From positions 62,001 through 126,000 of the forward strand of contig JAQUIJ010000001.1 of assembly GCA_028683385.1 (NCBI GenBank): a stretch of 64,000 bases of DNA, given 5' to 3'. The notes beneath the pieces are model-generated. The model searched no databases, was not told where the DNA came from, and saw nothing but the letters and a program-made list of their open reading frames with translations. Shown here one piece after another: positions 1 to 9,364 of the stretch (its first letter is position 1; each line of letters starts with the position of its first letter). The DNA comes from Prolixibacteraceae bacterium. GTDB lineage: Bacteria; Bacteroidota; Bacteroidia; Bacteroidales; Prolixibacteraceae. Both the position numbers and the translations under genes were made by a program.

Positions 1-1
1 C

Positions 2-1057
2 CAATTCGTTCAGATCCACAAAACCTTCTTCATCAACCGACAACCGGATCAGTGAGCTATTGGGAATCATCCGCCAGGGCAGATCGTTTGATGAATGTTC
101 GAGCATGGTGTTCAGAACAACAGGCTCAGCAACATCGTCATGTTCAAGACCCAGGCTTTCGGCTGCCATATTAATGGCTTCGGTGGTATTGGAGGTGAAA
201 ACTATATCATACTTTGACAATGTTGCATTCAAGGTTTTAGCACAAATTGATTTTACTTCCTGTACAATCTCTTGTTTCACCGATTCAGTTTGGTGCAAAA
301 TCTGCCGAAAAGCGTTCCAAACCAGAGAGAATGTGGGAGTGCTAGCGCTGTTGTCGAGGCTAATAAACGGACGGATTCCTTCCATTGTTGGAACCTGAAT
401 GCCGCTTCCGATGAGAGTCTTCCTTAGTTCATTCAGCAATTCCAGTCCTGAGAATTTCTCCAGTTCATCGTGGTAAAGTAATTCTGAAGCAGTCACTTTC
501 TCCGCAATTGGATTTAGGAAAAGGTCCTTTCCTGAATGCTGAATCATTCGCAGGGCCTTAGCAAATGCAATAATGTTAATAATGGCTGGGGTTCCCGCCT
601 CAAATTTTTCGGTTGATCTGGCCCAAACTACCCAGTCTCTCGACATCAACCTGGCTGTTCCTCCGCCTGTCTGGAAAGGAGCACCATAGGGCAAGGCGTT
701 TTTTTGAACCGCCAAAGCCGTTACCCCGATCGATAGTCCAATATCCTGAGTTGAAATTGTTTGATAAGTCTCTGATCTAAGTTTTTTTTGAAGGGAAATT
801 GCTCTTCGGGGCGTGCAGAAAATGACTACATATTTGCCTTTATCGAGGTTCAAATATTTCAGAACTATATCTCTTGCCTGCTCATACAGATAGGTGGTTA
901 CCATCGAGAAGTGCCCACTTCCGCGATGAACGTTTGAGTATGTTTCGAGCGCTGCGTGAATTCCCTGTTCCAACTCGGTAAAAGCTGCTTTAGTTTCATT
1001 CTTTCGCGATGAAGGTTCTTCCTGAAGAACATCTGTTGAATCTTGTATTGCTTCCAT
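2..1057 (-). CDS. Class V aminotransferase-like PLP enzyme, 3' end outside window
   Basis: Reading the minus strand from the ATG at 1055-1057 gives an open frame of about 352 codons that runs off the left edge, so the C-terminus is missing. The N-terminal half resembles the class V aminotransferase/cysteine desulfurase fold: a YSNVHRGSGHFS stretch near residue 40, and further on FTSNTTEAINMAAESL, the typical PLP phosphate-binding turn, followed by LEHSSNDLPWR, which matches the usual 'EH.SN..PW' of these enzymes. The catalytic lysine would lie beyond the window. The long insertion between these motifs (about residues 60-260) is larger than in IscS/SufS, so a housekeeping desulfurase is unlikely. 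The substrate cannot be named from this fragment. Confidence 0.75.
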   Translation of the reverse strand, partial: MEAIQDSTDVLQEEPSSRKNETKAAFTELEQGIHAALETYSNVHRGSGHFSMVTTYLYEQARDIVLKYLNLDKGKYVVIFCTPRRAISLQKKLRSETYQTISTQDIGLSIGVTALAVQKNALPYGAPFQTGGGTARLMSRDWVVWARSTEKFEAGTPAIINIIAFAKALRMIQHSGKDLFLNPIAEKVTASELLYHDELEKFSGLELLNELRKTLIGSGIQVPTMEGIRPFISLDNSASTPTFSLVWNAFRQILHQTESVKQEIVQEVKSICAKTLNATLSKYDIVFTSNTTEAINMAAESLGLEHDDVAEPVVLNTMLEHSSNDLPWRMIPNSSLIRLSVDEEGFVDLNEL

Positions 1058-1104
1058 TTTAACGCTCTGATTTATGGTGTGTTTAATCGCGATATTTCGA
1101 AATC

Positions 1105-1674
1105 TTAAACCTTTTTCAAAGTCAAAACGACCGCCCTGTTGAGGAATGATTTTGGCCTGTCTGCAATTTCAAATCCTATATTTTTAGCTTTTTCAAGCAT
1201 CGCTTTAAATTCCTTCCCGGTAACATGAAAGTTTGGCTCAACAATGAATATCCTTCCATCGTGGTTTAAGATTGCCTTCAATTCCCGAAGAAGATTGTCC
1301 GGATTTGGAACCTCATGAACCACATAAAAAGCCAGCACAAAATCCACTTTTTCAGTGAGGCCAATGGATTCACTTTGACATTGATGAAGCTGGATTATTT
1401 GCTCCAATTCAGTTCCCATAATTTTGTGGCTGACTATTTCAAGCATTCCATTTTGCAAATCTGCAGCAATTACTTTGCCCGAACCATTCAGCAGCTTTGC
1501 TATTTCTATTGTGAAAAAGCCCGGGCCACAACCCATATCAAGAACTTTCATTCCCGGAATGATGTGTGGTTTCAATATTTTCTGAGGATTTTGCAAAAAC
1601 CTTCTGATCGAATTATCGAGTCCCCCGGCAATCTCGACCGGACAAACGCTAACTTTTTTCGCTTTTGTTGCCAT
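1105..1674 (-). CDS. Class I SAM-dependent methyltransferase
   Basis: This 189-residue protein carries SAM-binding motif I (VLDMGCGPGFFTIEIA) near residue 45, the acidic motif II (VIAADLQNGML) after it and a post-II segment VDFVLAFYVVHEVPNPD, which together define a Rossmann-fold methyltransferase of the UbiE/Methyltransf_11 type. The frame is open upstream to 1734, but that start would be TTG; the ATG at 1674 gives a normal-length protein and is preferred. The N-terminal SVCPVEIAGGLDNSIRRFLQNP suggests a small-molecule methyltransferase seen in anaerobes. The substrate is unknown. It sits alone between the aminotransferase-like gene and the GNAT gene, with about 200 bases upstream. Confidence 0.8.
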   Translation of the reverse strand: MATKAKKVSVCPVEIAGGLDNSIRRFLQNPQKILKPHIIPGMKVLDMGCGPGFFTIEIAKLLNGSGKVIAADLQNGMLEIVSHKIMGTELEQIIQLHQCQSESIGLTEKVDFVLAFYVVHEVPNPDNLLRELKAILNHDGRIFIVEPNFHVTGKEFKAMLEKAKNIGFEIADRPKSFLNRAVVLTLKKV

Positions 1675-1875
1675 TTCCAATGTTTTTTGAATTCTGATTA
1701 CAGCTAAGCTAGGCTGAATGAATAAAAACTGCAATTCGTTATCAGTGAATCACCTTAAATCCATATTGAATACCATTTCGAAAGGACTGGGTTCCGGATT
1801 TTAAATTTCCAAATCGCTCCAGCATTTTGCTTTATCTGAATCCAGTCAAACAATACGGGAGAGGGTATATTGCGA

Positions 1876-2730
1876 TTATAGCTTCCTGATCATTTCAAAT
1901 TGTTGGCCTCTCAGTAAAATCCCTTTTGATTCAGCAAATTGCCTGATCAAATCGCAACCTATTTCAGCATTAATCAGTTTGATGTTCTGATGTCTGTTTT
2001 CCTTCGCCACTTCAGCGAGCAATGTGGAAGCAATACCTTGCCTTCGGAAATTTTTATCTACTGCTATTTGCGTTATGTCTCCTGTGTTGGGTTCAAAAAT
2101 ACAATATCCAACCAGGCTTTGACCTTCGAAAACGCCAAGCAACTTAAAGTCCGTCAGACTTCGGGTAACTGAATCGAAGCTGTTTTGCCAGGCAGGCTGA
2201 AAATCCCAAAAACTCCGCATTTGGTTCTGGTAATCCAAACTGACGGTCCTTAAATGACAGTTTGATTGTAACTCGCTTGATCTTAGATTGATTTCGTCCA
2301 TTTTACTGACAAAGAAATTAAACTCACGGCTGACTTTGAATCCGAGCTTCTGATACACTGAAATGGCTTTTGAATTATGCTTCAAAACTTCGAGCAAATA
2401 ATACGATACGCCTGCATCTTTCAGAAAAGGAATGGAATACTCAAATATTTTAGTTGCCAGTCCCTTCCCGCGATATTCTTTTATCGTTCCGGTGCCTGTA
2501 TCGTAGGCCGTTTTGTGCCCGTTAAAATCCCCAATGCCGTTAAATGTAAAACTTACCAGGCGTTCGCCATCAAACGCTCCGAAGGATAATTCAGGGACAA
2601 AACCCCTGCGCTTCAGCATGATTTGCAGTTCTTGTTTGCTGATCTGAACGTCGTAATCATTGAATGCCTCTGAAAATGATGCTGCCAATGAATCAAAACC
2701 GATATTTTCTAGCGAACGAATTGTTTCCAT
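1876..2730 (-). CDS. Tandem GNAT-family N-acetyltransferase
   Basis: A 284-residue protein with two GNAT folds in a row. The first (about residues 1-150) has the acetyl-CoA pyrophosphate loop YRGKGLATKIFE and the SKAISVYQKLGFKVSREF end motif. The second (about 155-284) has FRRQGIASTLLAE. Both loops keep the R/Q-x-x-G-x-G/A signature, so both may bind acetyl-CoA. It starts 30 bases after the stop of the phytoene synthase gene and probably shares its transcript. The acceptor is unknown; tandem GNATs acetylate small amines, aminoglycosides or peptides, and nothing here picks one. Confidence 0.82.
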   Translation of the reverse strand: METIRSLENIGFDSLAASFSEAFNDYDVQISKQELQIMLKRRGFVPELSFGAFDGERLVSFTFNGIGDFNGHKTAYDTGTGTIKEYRGKGLATKIFEYSIPFLKDAGVSYYLLEVLKHNSKAISVYQKLGFKVSREFNFFVSKMDEINLRSSELQSNCHLRTVSLDYQNQMRSFWDFQPAWQNSFDSVTRSLTDFKLLGVFEGQSLVGYCIFEPNTGDITQIAVDKNFRRQGIASTLLAEVAKENRHQNIKLINAEIGCDLIRQFAESKGILLRGQQFEMIRKL

Positions 2731-2760
2731 CTTATTTCAGGATACGATATGTTTAATATT

Positions 2761-3708
2761 TTACTCTGCTTCGAATCGCTCAATCACCTGTCCTACCCGA
2801 TCTTTAATTTCCTGCCAGGTTGGATTTAGTTCTGCGGAAGTAAAGGTGCCGTTTTCGATGTCGATGCGCTCGAAAACCATGAGGTAAAGTGCAAAAATGA
2901 TTTCAAGGCTCAACTGACCACGAGGTTCAACAAAAGGCCTGATTTCCTGAATCATTTCGTAGGTTTTCAGGCGGTAAAAGTCGGCGACTTCATAAAGTTC
3001 GCGAATCAGGCTGCGGAAACCATCAGTAATTTGTCCGCCCTTGGCCATAAACAGCAATTGCTGGCGGTTCATGCCGTATTTGGCGATCAAATCGTCAGGA
3101 AAATAATTCAGGTTATTCAGATGGTCTTTCTGAAAATCGCGGATAATATGTACCAGATAGCTAAAAATGGCACATGGAGTTGCAACCCGTTTCACGTCGA
3201 AAACAGGCGGCAAATATTTCCCGTCTTTCTGGGTTAATCCGCACAAATGCACAAAAATGGAAGCAGGTGCCACCGATGCACCACCGGCATAGTCAATAAA
3301 ACCTTGTAAAGTCGGGAATCCATCGTGGTATATGTCGTAAATCATCGATTTGGCAAATGCTTCGAGCGGCCAAAAAGGGATACAGAACCGCTCAACCGTT
3401 TTGATGAGTTCAGCCTGAAGCGGATTATTCTGTGAAACTTCAGCAATGGTATTAATCCATCGGTAAACATCGGCCTCGAACTGCGCCTGATTTTCAGGAG
3501 CAATGGTCACGTGCTCGGTCTTGTAATCATCAATCAGGTCGTCGATGGCCCGCATAAATTTATAGCAGTTTTTGGCTGCCTGATAGCGCTCGGGTTCCCA
3601 GAAATGCGCAGCTATCAGGATATTGGGATGATCGACAATTTTCTCGAAATTGATTGAATCGAAAATATCGAGGTATAAATCAGTTTGGGTTTGAACTGTT
3701 GTTTCCAT
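2761..3708 (-). CDS. crtB: Phytoene/squalene synthase family protein
   Basis: A 315-residue trans-isoprenyl diphosphate synthase that would join two prenyl diphosphates head to head. The first aspartate-rich motif is AIDDLIDDY (D56-D60) and the second is RDFQKD; both are needed to bind Mg2+-diphosphate. An upstream ATG at 3738 lies inside crtI, so the ATG at 3708, one base past the crtI stop, is preferred. The directly upstream CrtI-type desaturase makes phytoene (C40) or diapophytoene (C30) the likely product rather than squalene for hopanoids. No cyclase or hydroxylase gene lies nearby, so the final pigment cannot be inferred. Confidence 0.87.
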   Translation of the reverse strand: METTVQTQTDLYLDIFDSINFEKIVDHPNILIAAHFWEPERYQAAKNCYKFMRAIDDLIDDYKTEHVTIAPENQAQFEADVYRWINTIAEVSQNNPLQAELIKTVERFCIPFWPLEAFAKSMIYDIYHDGFPTLQGFIDYAGGASVAPASIFVHLCGLTQKDGKYLPPVFDVKRVATPCAIFSYLVHIIRDFQKDHLNNLNYFPDDLIAKYGMNRQQLLFMAKGGQITDGFRSLIRELYEVADFYRLKTYEMIQEIRPFVEPRGQLSLEIIFALYLMVFERIDIENGTFTSAELNPTWQEIKDRVGQVIERFEAE

Positions 3709-3709
3709 A

Positions 3710-5212
3710 TCAGTTGAAATTCTGGTTCTTTGCGTCATTTAAAATGCGTTCGCTGGTTAGTTTGGCACCAAAAAGCACCAACGGAACGCCGTTTCCGGGA
3801 TGAGTACTTCCACCTGCGAAATACAAATTTCGATATTTTTTGTGTTGGTTGTGTGGCCTGAAATAGCCCATCTGAAAAATGGAATGCGACAAACTTCCAA
3901 ACACAGAACCTCGGGTTACATTGCAACTACTTTCCCATGTTTTGGGCAGGTAGCAAATCTCAAATTTAATGTGTTCTTCAATGTCGTACAAACCGGCTTC
4001 TTCCAGTCTCCTGATCACTCCTTCGCGGGCCCTTTGCTTCAGCTTTCCCCAATCCTGATTGTTTTTCGGATCGAGATGCGCCACCGGAACAATCACCGAA
4101 AGCGTGTCGTGATTTTCAGGAGCAGCAGTTTTATCGGTTCGAACCGGAGCATGAATGTAAAAACTCGGATTGTCGGACAGCGATTTATCCTTGAAAATCT
4201 TTTCTAATCCCTCTTTATACGGGTCGTTCAGAAAAACGCTGTGGTGTTCGAGCTCGGAATAAACCTTGTCGACACCCCAGTGAAAGACAATGGCCGAACA
4301 TGAATATTTTTTCTTTTTCAGCGACTGCGTTTTCCGTTTGTCATGCAAAAGCTTGTCGTACACGTAAGGCAGGTCGGCACTGGCTATTACCAAATCAGCA
4401 TGAACAATGGTGCCATCTTCAAGCAGAATACCCTCGGTTTTATTTCCTGAAACGATGATTTTCTCAACCGGTTTCTTGCAGAAAACCCCGACCCCATTTT
4501 TTTTGGCCAATTCGAGCAGTGTTTCTACAATGCGGTGCATTCCACCTTTCGGGAATAAAGCGCCTTCGGCAATTTCGGCACCTGGCAACATCGAGAAAAA
4601 AGCAGGAGCCTCGTACGGATTTTGCCCCACGTATATGTTCTGAAATGTAAAGGCCATCCACAGATGCGGGTCCTTGAAAAAACGCTGAATGTAATCGGTA
4701 TGGTGGAGGTAGGTTTTTAACTTCATAAGTAACCGCATGCTTTTGAAATTGACAAACTGGAATAAATGATCGAAGTTTTTACCCAGCAAATCGTTCATCG
4801 ACAGGTTGAAATACTCATAACCTTCTTTCACGTATTCTTGATATTTCGGGAAACTACCTGTTTCAATGGCTTCGAGCTGCGTTTTCATCTGGTCAGGGTT
4901 GCGGGTAAAATGAAAATCGCTGTCGTCGCTGAAAAATAATTTATAAACAGGTTCGAGCGAAGTTGTTTCCAAATCCTTTTCCAGATTGACGCCAAGTTCT
5001 GATAAAACCTGCCTGTAAAGCGAGGGCATCAGCAAAATGGTGGCGCCCAAATCGAAGCGGTGACCTTCCTGAATCAGTTGTCCACAGCGACCCCCAGGCT
5101 TGCAGTTTTTTTCGTAAATTTCAACAGCGTATCCATTCTGAGCCAGATAATTGGCGGTGGCTAATCCGCCCACTCCGGCTCCAATGACGACTGCTTTTGG
5201 TTGGTTGTTCAT
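3710..5212 (-). CDS. crtI: Phytoene desaturase (CrtI family)
   Basis: A 500-residue FAD-dependent desaturase. The N-terminus has the dinucleotide-binding GAGVGGLATANYL loop (G11, G13, G16) followed by EIYEK and the PGGRCG turn. The C-terminal FAD motif is YFAGGSTHPGNGVPLVLFGAKL, close to the 'THPGGG.P' signature of CrtI enzymes. Length is typical (490-510 residues). It introduces conjugated double bonds into phytoene or 4,4'-diapophytoene at the membrane. It is the first gene of a crtI-crtB-GNAT run with a one-base gap to crtB, which argues for translational coupling. Confidence 0.9.
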   Translation of the reverse strand: MNNQPKAVVIGAGVGGLATANYLAQNGYAVEIYEKNCKPGGRCGQLIQEGHRFDLGATILLMPSLYRQVLSELGVNLEKDLETTSLEPVYKLFFSDDSDFHFTRNPDQMKTQLEAIETGSFPKYQEYVKEGYEYFNLSMNDLLGKNFDHLFQFVNFKSMRLLMKLKTYLHHTDYIQRFFKDPHLWMAFTFQNIYVGQNPYEAPAFFSMLPGAEIAEGALFPKGGMHRIVETLLELAKKNGVGVFCKKPVEKIIVSGNKTEGILLEDGTIVHADLVIASADLPYVYDKLLHDKRKTQSLKKKKYSCSAIVFHWGVDKVYSELEHHSVFLNDPYKEGLEKIFKDKSLSDNPSFYIHAPVRTDKTAAPENHDTLSVIVPVAHLDPKNNQDWGKLKQRAREGVIRRLEEAGLYDIEEHIKFEICYLPKTWESSCNVTRGSVFGSLSHSIFQMGYFRPHNQHKKYRNLYFAGGSTHPGNGVPLVLFGAKLTSERILNDAKNQNFN

Positions 5213-5284
5213 GGTTTTTGTTTTCTGAATATTGCTTTTGTTTTCTTATGGTTTGAGACGTTTAATTGATCGGTTCGTTACAGG

Positions 5285-5824
5285 CTATTCCCCAAATTCA
5301 GGAGGAAAAATGACCATCCCTGAAACACCTGTCAATCCACTCTCGGTGAGTTCAACGGCCATAAATACATCGTCGGAAGGTAATGGTATCTGGGTTTTTA
5401 TTCCCCAGGTTGAAGCCGGGTTATACCCAAACCGAGGGTAATATTCCGGATGACCCAATAAAATAGCAGACTGATATCCTAACTCCTTTGCTTTTTTATG
5501 TCCGGCAAGAATCAACTGCCCACCAATGCCCATTTTCTGAAATTCAGGAAGAACTGAAACCGGAGCCAATACCAGCGACTGGAAATGCTGTTCGCCATTG
5601 TCGATAACGATTGGAGTAAATAAAATATGCCCAACCACCTGGCCGTTGAGTTCTGCAACCAGCGAAAGTTCTTCGATAAATGTGGTTGCTTTCCGTAGTT
5701 TATCAACCAGTTTTCCTTCATTGTGATCGCTGATTTCGAGCGTTTCAAAGGCTTTTTCGGTAAGCTCTATCACCCAATTGTGGTCGAATGAATTTTCTTT
5801 ACGGATATTGACGGTCTGGTTCAT
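5285..5824 (-). CDS. GNAT-family N-acetyltransferase (YhbS-like)
   Basis: This 179-residue single-domain acetyltransferase has the order typical of YhbS-type GNATs: VGHILFTPI, LAPVSVLPEFQKMGIGGQLI (acetyl-CoA loop Q-x-x-G-I-G-G) and SAILLGHPEYYPRFGYNPA. The LAPV.VLPE..G.G and LG.P.YY.RFG blocks mark this subfamily, whose substrates are mostly unknown. It ends about 70 bases before the crtI start and has the same direction, so it could be the head of the carotenoid transcript, but nothing ties it to pigment synthesis. Confidence 0.85.
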   Translation of the reverse strand: MNQTVNIRKENSFDHNWVIELTEKAFETLEISDHNEGKLVDKLRKATTFIEELSLVAELNGQVVGHILFTPIVIDNGEQHFQSLVLAPVSVLPEFQKMGIGGQLILAGHKKAKELGYQSAILLGHPEYYPRFGYNPASTWGIKTQIPLPSDDVFMAVELTESGLTGVSGMVIFPPEFGE

Positions 5825-5939
5825 GAATTTTTGATTTTAGCATGAAAGTATAACCTATCAGTCAAACTCAAAAAATAAAATGGCATGAATGACCGGTTTT
5901 TGCCGATAAGTGGATTGTTTATCAAGTTTATTTGTACTA

Positions 5940-6428
5940 TCAACCAAATCTTTTCATCCATTTTTCAACCGGGAACGGAAAGAATTCAGGAGTTTCATTT
6001 TTGTATTTCAGGTATTCGTCGCCAAAAAATTCTTCGAGCATTTGATATTCCTTTTTCACATGCACTTTCAGCAGAATAAACCCGACCAAACTGGAGGTGA
6101 GAACCAACCATGAATTAAGCAGAAATGCAATTGCCGGAATGAGGAACAAAATAAACGACATGTACAGCGGATTTTGACATAGACTAAATGTTCCGTTTGT
6201 AACCAGCTTTCCTTCTTTCAGTCCGCTGAGCAAAAGGCGCACCGAAGAAAAATAGAAAATCAGCCCAAATACAAGCAAGATAGCTCCTGCAATAGTTAAG
6301 CCTGACGATCTTTCCTGAATGAAATTAAAACTGTCGGAAATACAGCTTGCCACAATCGAAACAGCTAACCAGGGAATTAAAACGATCCCGATTTTAGGAC
6401 CAATCCCATAGAAATCCATTTTTTTCAT
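5940..6428 (-). CDS. Isoprenylcysteine carboxyl methyltransferase-like membrane protein
   Basis: A 162-residue protein with about four hydrophobic segments (residues near 12-30, 43-62, 92-118 and an amphipathic end). The segment FSLCQNPLYMSFILFL matches the RNP.Y core of the ICMT/PEMT (isoprenylcysteine and phospholipid methyltransferase) families, and the tail KVHVKKEYQMLEEFFGDEYLKYKNETPEFFPF matches their conserved 'E..L...FG.EY..Y......F.P' end. Bacterial members are usually called isoprenylcysteine methyltransferase-family proteins of unknown substrate. It stands alone, with about 110 bases on either side. Confidence 0.78.
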   Translation of the reverse strand: MKKMDFYGIGPKIGIVLIPWLAVSIVASCISDSFNFIQERSSGLTIAGAILLVFGLIFYFSSVRLLLSGLKEGKLVTNGTFSLCQNPLYMSFILFLIPAIAFLLNSWLVLTSSLVGFILLKVHVKKEYQMLEEFFGDEYLKYKNETPEFFPFPVEKWMKRFG

Positions 6429-6554
6429 GATTCATTGTTTTTAGATTTTGCGTAAAAGTGTGGGCAAAATATTATCCCCGGAAAAATAAATAACTGAATC
6501 GTTGATTTTGGTTGATGAACATGCTAAAATCGCTTATAAAACCAATAATGTGAT

Positions 6555-7601
6555 TTATTTTCCTGTATTTTTTAGGGCCTTGTACCTTCTTCCCCAAAAC
6601 TTGTATTTGGTAAGCGAGGTGTAAACGATGATTCGCTCAACGAATTTAAATCGCATTGCAAAATGCATGATTCGGTACCAAACTGCCAGAATGCCTAGAA
6701 ACAATGCTGATTTGAGAATAAAACCGAGGAAAGTACCCTCGATCTCGAAAAACCACTGCCTAAAGAAACTGTAAAACAAACCTGAAATGAACAGCGATGA
6801 AAGCAGTCCAACCACCAAAACAGATCCATGACCGGTTTCGATGGCTCGTTTCGGACAATTGCTCATACAGCGCATGCAACTTTCGCAGTTGAAAGTCCAG
6901 AATGGGCGGTTGTCAACATTTTTGATGGCTTTCACCGGGCAGGATTTTATGCATAAATCGCAGTTGTCGCAATCGGATGAAGCATAATAGGTTTTGGCAA
7001 ACAGAAAACGTCCCATGAAAAAGTATCCCAGCGAAATGGGTGCAACCAATGTATCCTGAATGATTTCATACAATCCCCGGAAATCGCTTCCGCCTGAAAG
7101 TACTTTTCGGGCAAACCGGTATACTTTTTCCTGATTCCGCTCGTGCAGGTATTTCACGGTTCGCTCATTCAAGCCCGGGTGCACTGAAATCCAGTTAGAA
7201 GGCAAATCAACCGGAAACATGGATTGAATGGAGTAGCCTTTCAGTTTCAGGATAAAAGCCGAAAAATAGAAAGCGATGCCGGTCAACCCCGGAGTAATCC
7301 ATTCGCCAATCAGCATTCCGGCGCGGGTATTGAGCAGCAAAACTTTGTTCCATCCTTTCGGGAAATGAAAAAGAAAATTCAGCATTACCGGCGGATAGTT
7401 GAAGCCATGAATGGGCGAAATAAAAGCGATTAATGCATCCGGTTTGGGCGATTCAATGTGCCGGCGTTCGGTTTTGGCAATGTTGATCAGGCTGACTTCC
7501 ATGCCTTTTTCTATAGCAATATCGGCCATCCATTTGGCTACATTTTCAGAATTTCCGGTTCCCGAAAAGTAATAAACTACCAACTTTTGATAAGCTGTCA
7601 T
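6555..7601 (-). CDS. Flavodoxin/ferredoxin fusion, EFR1 type
   Basis: This 348-residue protein joins an N-terminal flavodoxin-like domain (YYFSGTGNSENVAKWM, an FMN phosphate loop, then SPIHGFNYPP) to two [4Fe-4S] ferredoxin motifs, CDNCDLCIKSCP and CESCMRCMSNCP. Two hydrophobic segments follow near residues 265-310, so the C-terminus is probably held in the membrane. EFR1-family ferrodoxins are common in anaerobes and are thought to pass electrons between flavin and iron-sulfur partners; the partner here is unknown. The layout favours an anaerobic or facultative host. The gene stands alone. Confidence 0.85.
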   Translation of the reverse strand: MTAYQKLVVYYFSGTGNSENVAKWMADIAIEKGMEVSLINIAKTERRHIESPKPDALIAFISPIHGFNYPPVMLNFLFHFPKGWNKVLLLNTRAGMLIGEWITPGLTGIAFYFSAFILKLKGYSIQSMFPVDLPSNWISVHPGLNERTVKYLHERNQEKVYRFARKVLSGGSDFRGLYEIIQDTLVAPISLGYFFMGRFLFAKTYYASSDCDNCDLCIKSCPVKAIKNVDNRPFWTFNCESCMRCMSNCPKRAIETGHGSVLVVGLLSSLFISGLFYSFFRQWFFEIEGTFLGFILKSALFLGILAVWYRIMHFAMRFKFVERIIVYTSLTKYKFWGRRYKALKNTGK

Positions 7602-7683
7602 TGTTTGACTACTGGGTTCCTGATTGCATAAATGTATTCATCCAAATATTCCCTCTTTTTGAAAATGCAATTTAATACAAAAA

Positions 7684-9162
7684 TTATTCGTCTTTTAGTT
7701 TTTTCAGCATTTCAAATCCGGCTTTATTTTCAGGATTCATTTTTACTGATCTTTCGTATGCCTGAATTGCTTCCGCTTTATTTCCGGCAACAGCAAGCGC
7801 TTCGCCGTAACTGTCCCAGGCATTCCACGATTGAGGATAGATATCTGTGATAAATTTAAATATTGATACCGACGACTCGGGATCACTCAATAAGGCATAA
7901 TAGCCCAGATGGTTAAGCTCTAACTCATTAAAATCCCATTTGTCTTTTTCTTTCAGAAAATAGCCCCGACATTGTTCCAATGCTGATTTTACGCTTTTGT
8001 TTTTGAATGAGTCAAAAACAAAATTTGCAATCAATGGCTTCATCAGAACAGATTGCCTATCGTATAAAATATCGGTAATGCCTGAGCAAATATTTTCCAA
8101 AGGAGCGCTTCCTCTGTTGCTGAGAATTACGATCAAGTATTGGTCATCCGGAATTTGATAGAAACGAGTGTGCCAGGCAAACAAAAATCCTTCGTGAGTG
8201 CGAATCCTCTTTACTGTTTTGTCTTTCCCGATGGGCAATTCCTTAATTTCCCAACCACAACCATAATTATTCAGTTTGGGCGTGAACATCGCATCATAAG
8301 AAGATTTCGAAAGAAAATTCGGATCATATAAAGCCTGGTCGAACTTAAGCAGGTCATACACATTACTGTAAATCGATCCTTGCGCATAGGCAGTTGACAT
8401 GTTCCAATACGCAGGATGAACAAAATCGGTAAAATTGCGCATGTATCCGGTGGCCATTCCCGGAAATACATCGTACTGATGTGCCTGAATATCGCCCGAA
8501 TTGTTCATTCCTAGTGGTTTGAAAATGAATTCGGAAACAGCATTTTCGAAACTATTTCCCGAAACCTGTTCGATAATTAATCCAAGCAAAAAATAGGCAG
8601 TATTGTTATAATTCCACTGGGTTCCAGGCTCGAATTCAAGATCGCCCTGGCAATATTTTTTTGCAAAAGCCAGCTTGTCGATTGGGGCAGTTCCGAAATC
8701 ATCGGCCACTTGATAAATAGATTTACCCTTCATGTTGAGATAATTGGCAATGCCCGAGGTGTGGTTGAGCAAATGACGAATGGTGACTTTATTTCCGATA
8801 TCGGCCCGATACCATTTCAAAACGTCAGAAAGCTTTGTATCTAATGTAAGCTTTCCCTGGTCAATCAGTTTCATGACCGTTACACTGGTGAAAGTCTTGG
8901 TAATGGAAGCCAGGTAAAATTTTGTGTCTGCTGTGTTTTTTACCTTCCATTCCATGTTCGCAAAACCAACACCGCCGGAATATATAACTTCGCCCCTTTG
9001 AGCAACCAATACCGAGCCATTAAAAGTTCCCTGCAATTGGTACGATTCGATAAGTTTCTGAATTTGCTGTTGTTTGGTAGAATTTGATGCATTAGCATCT
9101 GGCACAAAATTTTTAATCAGAAATAAGGCCAGAGTAATAGCTGAAACTAACATTGTTCTCAT
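7684..9162 (-). CDS. Exported serine hydrolase (class C beta-lactamase/PBP fold) with TPR tail
   Basis: A 492-residue protein with a signal peptide (MRTMLVSAITLALFLI, likely cut near residue 25). The catalytic motif is LASITKTF (S86-x-x-K89), with the second motif in WNYNNTAYF (Y-x-N) and an HEGF segment in place of the KTG box. These place it in the AmpC/EstB/PBP4* family, which mostly holds esterases and D-amino peptidases rather than true beta-lactamases. Residues from about 440 form a tetratricopeptide pair (SWNAWDSYGEALAVAGNKAEAIQAYERSVKMNP). TPR-tailed members are common in Bacteroidota. The substrate is unknown. Confidence 0.85.
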   Translation of the reverse strand: MRTMLVSAITLALFLIKNFVPDANASNSTKQQQIQKLIESYQLQGTFNGSVLVAQRGEVIYSGGVGFANMEWKVKNTADTKFYLASITKTFTSVTVMKLIDQGKLTLDTKLSDVLKWYRADIGNKVTIRHLLNHTSGIANYLNMKGKSIYQVADDFGTAPIDKLAFAKKYCQGDLEFEPGTQWNYNNTAYFLLGLIIEQVSGNSFENAVSEFIFKPLGMNNSGDIQAHQYDVFPGMATGYMRNFTDFVHPAYWNMSTAYAQGSIYSNVYDLLKFDQALYDPNFLSKSSYDAMFTPKLNNYGCGWEIKELPIGKDKTVKRIRTHEGFLFAWHTRFYQIPDDQYLIVILSNRGSAPLENICSGITDILYDRQSVLMKPLIANFVFDSFKNKSVKSALEQCRGYFLKEKDKWDFNELELNHLGYYALLSDPESSVSIFKFITDIYPQSWNAWDSYGEALAVAGNKAEAIQAYERSVKMNPENKAGFEMLKKLKDE

Positions 9163-9364
9163 CGTTCATTGTTTAATTGTTTTCAGCCTAAAATTCATGT
9201 ATTCAATTTGCTTCAGAAAAAAAACTTCGATGAATGACGAATAATTGTAGGTGAATAAACGATAAGAATGAATTTATTCCCAGATGGTAACCAATCAGGC
9301 CAATAGAAGTTAGGATGCCAATTAGAAGAAAGCTTTTAAGTGTATTTAATTTTAGTTTGCTTAA

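Noticed and set aside
7684-9162. Class C beta-lactamase
   Set aside because: It has the SxxK and YxN motifs, but the KTG box is not evident and a TPR tail is present, so the broader serine hydrolase call is safer.
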